Shown one piece after another: positions 59,452 through 64,000 of a stretch of DNA of 64,000 nt. Position numbers and translations under genes: made by a program. The notes below the pieces were generated by a model that saw only the letters and a list, made by a program, of their open reading frames with translations, was not told where the DNA came from and made no database searches. Position 1 is the first letter of the stretch. Each line of letters starts with the position of its first letter. Source of the DNA: Gammaproteobacteria bacterium (GTDB taxonomy: Bacteria > Pseudomonadota > Gammaproteobacteria > Ga0077536). Where the stretch lies: contig JACPPA010000047.1 of the NCBI GenBank assembly GCA_016191285.1, forward strand, positions 18,636-82,635. The letters run 5' to 3'.

Positions 59452-61028
59452 TTAGTGCTTATCCCGCAGTTTACTGCCGGTCGATTCAGTCGCGCCAGAA
59501 GCGGGGATCCATTCCGCGATAACTGCCGCCGTGATCGTAGGAAATATAGCGTTTTGTGCGACGTGAAGGAGCTTCAGTTCTGGCTTCAAGCGGTCGTACG
59601 GATAAAGCTGATCGGGAAAGGTTGGGCTGCGAGCATTCATCATAAAAAAGTGCTTACAACCGCGCTCGCGGGCTTCAGTACGAAACGTCACGTCGTCCGT
59701 CGTTGGCAACGGCGGAGGAAAAGCTCTTCGGCCGCTGAACAAAGCCACTATCGCGGGTTTAGTTCCAAACACGCATTGCGCCGGTGTCACGAGACGGTTA
59801 AGTTGAATCAACGAGCGGTGCATAGCGCCGTAGAGACCTAGGATATATAACGCATCACGTGGATCGTCCTCATACCATTCGTACAAGCGCTTAAAGGCTT
59901 GTAGTTCGCGCGGCACCGGCGTCGCGAAGCGCACCGCAACCCTGATTAAATCTGGTATTACGAGGACCGACAGCAGCAAAATAAAACCCGGAACAACCGT
60001 CGCATGGAGGCCGGCATGCGGCGCCCACAAAGTCCGTAAACCAGCACAAGTTTGTCCCAGCATCACGGGCGCCACTACCATCAATAGGCGCGCTGTTTCC
60101 GCCGGATATGGCCAAAGCGTTACGACGGCGAGATAACCCAGTACATACAGGCCATCGAAACATCCGCGTGCCGCACGAGCGATCGCGACCGATAACGATA
60201 TCGCGAATAGCGCAAGTAACAACCACACCACTAGTGACGAGATCTCCCGTCCCGCGAGGGTTTCGATCCAACCCACTTGCAGCGTGTCCCACCTTGAGTT
60301 AAAAAAGGCGCTCATGCCGGTGGCATATTCGCGTTGAAATTCGGCAAAATAAGTCGCGGTGGAGTTGTGATTGATCGAGCCAAGCCGCCACACAAGGGAC
60401 GCAACAATGATCGATTCCAGCAGTCGTGGATTGCGTCGCATGAGGCTATGCAGCACCAGTGCAATAAGCAAAACGATGCCAACCGTACGCGTTAACATGG
60501 CGGCGCCGATCAAGATGCCAAGCGCGATGCGCCATCTCATCGACTGAGAGCATGGATTGTTCCCGGCCGTCAACGCGAGGGTAGCGGCAGAGAGTCCAAG
60601 GTAGAGTGACTCGCTATGAAGGTCGAGCAGTTCCCAACGTAAACCCGGCAGCAACGCCACCAACCACGCGAGTGCGGCTGCGGCATACGGCGAAAAACCA
60701 AGGCGGCGATAGTAGGTGCGAAGACACAATAATCCCGCGATCAGGAATCCTGCGGTGACATAGTGCGCGACGCGCAGGCTAGTGCGCCACCAAACATGGC
60801 GAGCAGCGCTGGATAGAGCAGTGGGTATTTGCTAGTGGCCGCAATTTCGGCGGCCATCGGCGACGGCGCGCCATAGGGGGACCAGTGATTGGCGGTTAGC
60901 CAATAGACTGCCGCGTCACCACCGAAATCTGGTAAATAGTCGCTTGCCGACCACGCGAATGCGAGACCAGTAAGTAGACTCCACACGACAATTTCCGGCC
61001 AGCGCGGCAATGACCATCGCTGAACCAT
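59452..61028 (-). pseudogene. frameshifted polytopic glycosyltransferase-like membrane protein
   Basis: Starts at ATG 61028 (AAGGAT upstream) with a membrane helix (EIVVWSLLTGLAFAW) and YLPDFGGDAAVYWLTANHW, an Asp-containing first periplasmic loop as in GT39/ArnT-like enzymes. The frame breaks after KYPLLYPALLAMFGGAL (stop at 60743-60741). It resumes one frame over as SLRVAHYVTAGFLIAGLL and continues through about ten helices to 59452. A single missing base near 60775-60785 explains it. It may be a real pseudogene or an assembly error. Confidence 0.72.
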
Positions 61029-61123
61029 GTTGATCCTTTTATTTATATGTCGACCGTAACGATTCAAGCGCCAACGTCGAATTGACACCTCCAAGCATGA
61101 TACCGATAATCCACGCCCTCAAC

Positions 61124-61200
61124 GCGCCCGTAGCTCAGTTGGATAGAGTACCTGGCTACGAACCAGGGGGTCGGAGGTTCGAATCCTTCCGGGCGCGCCA
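61124..61200 (+). tRNA. tRNA-Arg (anticodon ACG)
   Basis: 77 nt including an encoded CCA. Acceptor stem GCGCCCG / CGGGCGC with discriminator G; D-arm GCTC...GAGT; anticodon stem CCTGG / CCAGG with loop CTACGAA, giving anticodon ACG (A34 normally becomes inosine and reads CGU/CGC/CGA); T-arm GGAGG TTCGAAT CCTTC. An integrase gene begins just downstream, so the 3' end is a probable attachment site. Confidence 0.97.
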
Positions 61201-61224
61201 AATTCCTTCTCTCATCTCAAGCAG

Positions 61225-62289
61225 TTACGCAGTTTCCCGCACGCTGCTTTCGCTCTTCTCCTCATCGGGTGTGCCAGAAAGTGTGCTAACCACGGCACGT
61301 ATTCTGGACACGTTGCCGGCGTATTCCGTCAGATGCTCCGCCGACAGATGCGCGTAGCGCTGAACCATCGAGAAGCAGGCCCAGCCCCCAAGCTCTTGCA
61401 GCACGTGCAACGGCGTACCGTTCTGCACATGCCACGAGGCCCAGGTATGCCGCAGGTCATGCCATCGAAATGACTCGATGCCGACCTCCTTCAGTGCGCG
61501 TCGCCAGGCACGGGTATTGGCCTTGTCGATAGGCCGCCCCTGCCAGGTGAACACACGCTTGTCGTGCTTGCCTGCTTCCTGTCTCAACACCAGCACCGCT
61601 TCATTGTTCAGCGGCACGGCTATCGGCTTCTTGGCCTTGGCCTGGTCGGGATGGATCCACGCCATGCGGCGTGTCAGATCAACCTGCGACCATTCCAATC
61701 GCGTCACATTCTTCTCGCGCAGCCCCGTGGCCAGCGAGAAGCGCACCAGCGCCGCCTGATGGGGCGGCAAGACGCTCAACAACCGATCAGCTTCCTCACG
61801 TTTCAACCAACGGATCCGACGGACAGGGTTGGGCTGTAGCCGGATCGCAGGAACGCGATCTATCCACTCCCAATCCAGTTGCGCCCGGCGCAAGATCACC
61901 CGAATGATCTCCAGCAACCGATTGCTGGTCGCCACTGCCACGCCTTCCGCGCGTCGTGCGGCCACAATCTTGTCGAGCAAGGCCCGGTCGATTGCATCCA
62001 GGTGCACGTCATAGAGGAAACGATGGACCCATCGCAGATGGATCTTCGAATCCTCCAGACTCGCGTGCGCCGCCGATTCAATCACCCACCGCTCTACCGC
62101 CTCTTGCCAGCGGTAGCGCGGACGCTCGCCTAACTTGTGCTGTCGCCAGAGTGCCGCGCGCTTTTGATCTTCGTACTCTTGCGCGGCGCGTCGGTCGGCA
62201 GTCCCAGCAGACTCGCGTATCTGCTCGCCGTTGGGAGCTGTGAATCGCACCCACCAGTAACTCGACTTCTTTCGCCTAAAAAGTGCCAT
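61225..62289 (-). CDS. site-specific tyrosine recombinase (phage/island integrase)
   Basis: 354 residues from ATG 62289, which has AAGGAGG 8 nt upstream; longer in-frame starts are rejected. N-terminal MALFRRKKSSYWWVRFTAPNGEQIRESAGT is a compact AP2-like arm-binding start. Catalytic set: Arg in ATGLREKNVTRLEW, Lys in AKAKKPIAVPL, H-x-x-R in WHDLRHTWASW, Trp in LGGWACFSMVQRY replacing the second His, and Tyr in VQRYAHLSAEHL. It ends 25 bp from the tRNA-Arg 3' end, pointing toward it, as island integrases do. Confidence 0.95.
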   Translation of the reverse strand: MALFRRKKSSYWWVRFTAPNGEQIRESAGTADRRAAQEYEDQKRAALWRQHKLGERPRYRWQEAVERWVIESAAHASLEDSKIHLRWVHRFLYDVHLDAIDRALLDKIVAARRAEGVAVATSNRLLEIIRVILRRAQLDWEWIDRVPAIRLQPNPVRRIRWLKREEADRLLSVLPPHQAALVRFSLATGLREKNVTRLEWSQVDLTRRMAWIHPDQAKAKKPIAVPLNNEAVLVLRQEAGKHDKRVFTWQGRPIDKANTRAWRRALKEVGIESFRWHDLRHTWASWHVQNGTPLHVLQELGGWACFSMVQRYAHLSAEHLTEYAGNVSRIRAVVSTLSGTPDEEKSESSVRETA

Positions 62290-62495
62290 AAGGTCGCCTC
62301 CTTCGTGCTCCCTTGCGGCACCTGCCGAGATGAACCGTACAGCGACCTCAGGTACTCGGCAAGATCGGCTTCCAGGAAGCACCAGAGCTTGCCGGGCTTG
62401 GCGCCGGGCAGGCGGCCGGCCTTCGCCAGGCGGCGCACGGTCTGTGGGTGCATCTTCAAGAATTTGGCCGCTTCCTTGAGGTCCAGGGTGTTCAT
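62130..62495 (-). CDS. helix-turn-helix excisionase-like protein
   Basis: 121 residues from ATG 62495. MNTLDLKEAAKFLKMHPQTVRRLAKAGRLPGAKPGKLWCFLEADLAEYLRSLY is a MerR/Xis-type winged-helix DNA-binding domain; the C-terminal half is low-complexity (LPTASRYASLLGLPTDAPRK). It overlaps the integrase start by 160 bp in another frame; this overlap and the C-terminal pattern are familiar in island integrase modules. It likely sets recombination direction or regulates the integrase. Confidence 0.75.
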   Translation of the reverse strand: MNTLDLKEAAKFLKMHPQTVRRLAKAGRLPGAKPGKLWCFLEADLAEYLRSLYGSSRQVPQGSTKEATLWHFLGERSRVTGGCDSQLPTASRYASLLGLPTDAPRKSTKIKSARHSGDSTS

Positions 62496-62539
62496 TTCGT
62501 GGGGAGCTGTTCCTTCGTCAATCTCGTTGGTGGTGGGGG

Positions 62540-63410
62540 TTATCGCCCGAGGTAAGCGGCCGTGATCTGCTCGCGTTCGTGGCCGAGTTCGCGGCTGATC
62601 TCGAGTCGGGCGGCGGTATCTCGGGCCTTTTGTTCTCGACTGAGCATCTTCGAAGTCGGGCCGCCGGCCACTGGACAAAGCCAGCCCGTCAATTCCAGAT
62701 AGCGCTGCTGGGCGTACGCATGCCGCAGGCCATGCATACCACTCAGGCCAGCGCGGATAGTCTGGCCTTCATAGACGCGCAGCTGATTGCTGTAGTTACG
62801 CCCAGGTGGAATGAGTGCCGCTCGGCGCCCACCAACGCATGCGCCCGGTCAAGCACAGCGCGCTGCTCAGGCGTGCGAATCGGGATCTCACGCGCCTTGC
62901 CACCTTTGGTCCAACTGGCTTTCAAAACCAGACGGTCGCCCTGATCGGCGATGGTGGGACTCATCTTGATGGCTTCTTCGCGACGCAGACCGAAAGCCTG
63001 CTGCAGCTCCAACGACATCCGAACGTGGGCGTCGCGAACCTTTTCTAAAGCGGTCTCCGAAACACTCTTCGCTTTGGACTCCTCGACCACCAGTTTGCGG
63101 TCGGGGATACCGTAATGTTCATTCGACCGAGCAATCACATTCTGCCGATTGACCTTCGCGGCCCACCAGCGCAAGACCGACATCCGATTCTTGATCGTGC
63201 CGGCGGACAAGCCTTCATTGAGCCAACGCTTGGTCAGCCCATCGACATGCTTGGGCTTCAGCATATGCGTCGTCATCTTCCGATAGCCCATCCTGTGTAA
63301 CTGCTCAGCGCAGAGCTGCAGGACCTTGGCCCGTTGAGCCTGGGTCCCGTAGCTCCCATCTCGATTGTTCTCGCATAACTGTTTCAGTTGGTAGTTGAGG
63401 TCATGCACGT
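62540..63410 (-). pseudogene. ICE-type integrase (Phage_int_SAM_2/Integrase_1 family), frameshifted
   Basis: Starts at GTG 63410, with AGGAAGG about 8 nt upstream: HDLNYQLKQLCENNRDGSYGTQAQRAKVL, YRKMTTHMLKPKHVDGLTKRWL, GTIKNRMSVLRWWA, LQQAFGLRREEAIK and SWTKGGKAREIPIRTPEQR. Near 62806-62818 the frame shifts. The expected continuation LIPPGRNYSNQLRVYEGQ and MHGLRHAYAQQRYLELTGW lies in the neighbouring frame to the stop at 62540. One missing base explains it. The catalytic HxxR and Tyr regions are thus uncoupled. Confidence 0.82.
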
Positions 63411-64000
63411 GTTTCACCTTCCTGGTAAGTTTTGATGACCGCCCGAGTGGCCGTAGCCTGTCGGGACCGCTTGCGCGGTATGGTTGGGGGACACGACTCC
63501 CCAAAGCCCTCAATGTGCCGGTCTCCGGCGGCATGGGAGATCTTCTTGGAAGATCTGATCCACACGATCCCAACGCTCCCTTTGCGGGGCACAACAACAA
63601 GACAACGATGCTTGCGCATCGCTTAGATAGATACGGGTTGAAGAAACCCGATGAGTCGAAGGAGCGAATGAATGAGCGACAACCCGAGCTACTGCACATT
63701 CATTTCGCTGGTAGGTTTAGACGAACGACAAGCGTTCGTCAGAATAGAGATCATCAGTCTTGCGACCGCCGCACCAAGCTCAGATCTCGCTGGTGCTGTT
63801 TGCCACGATAAGCGTCGTGGCCACGCTTCAGTGAAGAAAATATTAGTGGAATAAAATAAAAAATGGCTCTTCCGGTTTGAGTGTGGGTAAAAATGAGTAG
63901 ATGCTCAAGTTGTAAAGCCTATTTTCATAGGGTTCGCTGCATATTTGAGGTAAGGATAAATCTGGCATGATTTGCCAATGCCTAAAACACCTAAGCGCCG
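63411..64000. other. island interior without a convincing gene; possible IS end at the right
   Basis: About 590 bp with lower G+C than the rest of the window. A short plus-strand frame (63672-63854, 60 codons, MSDNPSYCTFISLVGLDERQ...) has a good AAGGAG site (63659-63664) but an unconvincing composition. An inverted repeat GACGAACG / CGTTCGTC lies at 63720-63740. From 63865, GGCTCTTCCGGTTTGAGTG looks like an insertion-sequence terminus of ISL3 type from memory; a start codon near 63975 could open a transposase beyond the edge. No further calls. Confidence 0.35.

Noticed and set aside
62579..62944. 121-codon plus-strand frame over the broken integrase
   Set aside because: Antisense to recognisable integrase sequence in two frames; no motif.
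63395..63811. 138-codon plus-strand frame beyond the integrase
   Set aside because: Overlaps the integrase start, has no ribosome site and an Arg-rich random-looking translation.
61201..64000. Right attachment site of the tRNA-Arg island
   Set aside because: I looked for a second copy of the tRNA 3' end after the gene and found none in this window.

Overview
The window reads as one chromosomal segment of a GC-rich gammaproteobacterium (about 60% G+C by eye). The evidence is a complete-looking MSHA type IV pilus operon, the yibN-secB-gpsA / gpmI neighbourhood known from enteric relatives, RlmJ, a class III-type PHA synthase, and acyl-CoA/xenobiotic catabolism typical of environmental lineages. 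The genus cannot be told from sequence alone. Genes are tightly packed, with many ATGA start/stop overlaps.

Layout. 1-11.9 kb (minus strand): MSHA pilus operon mshI-(pilN-like)-J-K-L-M-N-E-G-A-C-D-O, running off the left edge. 11.9-12.8 kb: a Uma2-family gene between related direct repeats. 13.1-16.4 kb: a MHYT-PAS-GAF-PAS-GGDEF-EAL c-di-GMP protein. It lies near MshE, whose N-terminus is a c-di-GMP-binding MshEN domain. 16.5-20.5 kb: gpsA, secB and a YibN-like rhodanese, with two copies of a multi-hairpin element, divergent from gpmI. 20.5-24.4 kb: a three-gene redox operon (FAD oxidase, Fe-S/CCG protein, uncharacterised nitroreductase-like protein). 24.7-29.4 kb: acyl-CoA/lipid genes (APH-like kinase, PNPOx-like flavoprotein, MaoC pair, AMACR, TSUP exporter). 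29.7-32.1 kb: AmmeMemoRadiSam system with Memo and AMMECR1 fused. 32.2-40.0 kb: P450, a tiny secreted Cys peptide, a decayed LLM flavoprotein, an ABC exporter, pgm, rlmJ and an intact LLM flavoprotein.

40.1-45.5 kb: SLT lytic transglycosylase, then a PHA cluster (phasin, alpha/beta hydrolase, short PhaE-like protein, PhaC, GNAT). 45.7-56.9 kb: a catabolic region with a CocE-type hydrolase, an alpha/beta hydrolase, a GntR regulator, a decayed LLM gene, an HpaB-type monooxygenase, MhpC-like and MhpB-like ring-cleavage enzymes, an LLM oxidoreductase and a tandem-fused acyl-CoA dehydrogenase. These look like an aromatic ring meta-cleavage plus beta-oxidation route; the substrate is unknown. 56.9-61.0 kb: small secreted/EF-hand proteins, LLM, PxpA and a frameshifted membrane glycosyltransferase-like gene.

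61.1-64.0 kb: tRNA-Arg(ACG) followed by a tyrosine integrase, an excisionase-like HTH protein and a frameshifted second integrase. This is the start of a genomic island whose far end lies outside the window. Dispersed palindromic (REP-like) repeats sit in most larger intergenic gaps. The most interesting items are the asymmetric fused acyl-CoA dehydrogenase, the three-gene redox operon, the paired multi-hairpin elements, the repeat-flanked Uma2 gene and the gpsA start abutting a palindromic repeat.
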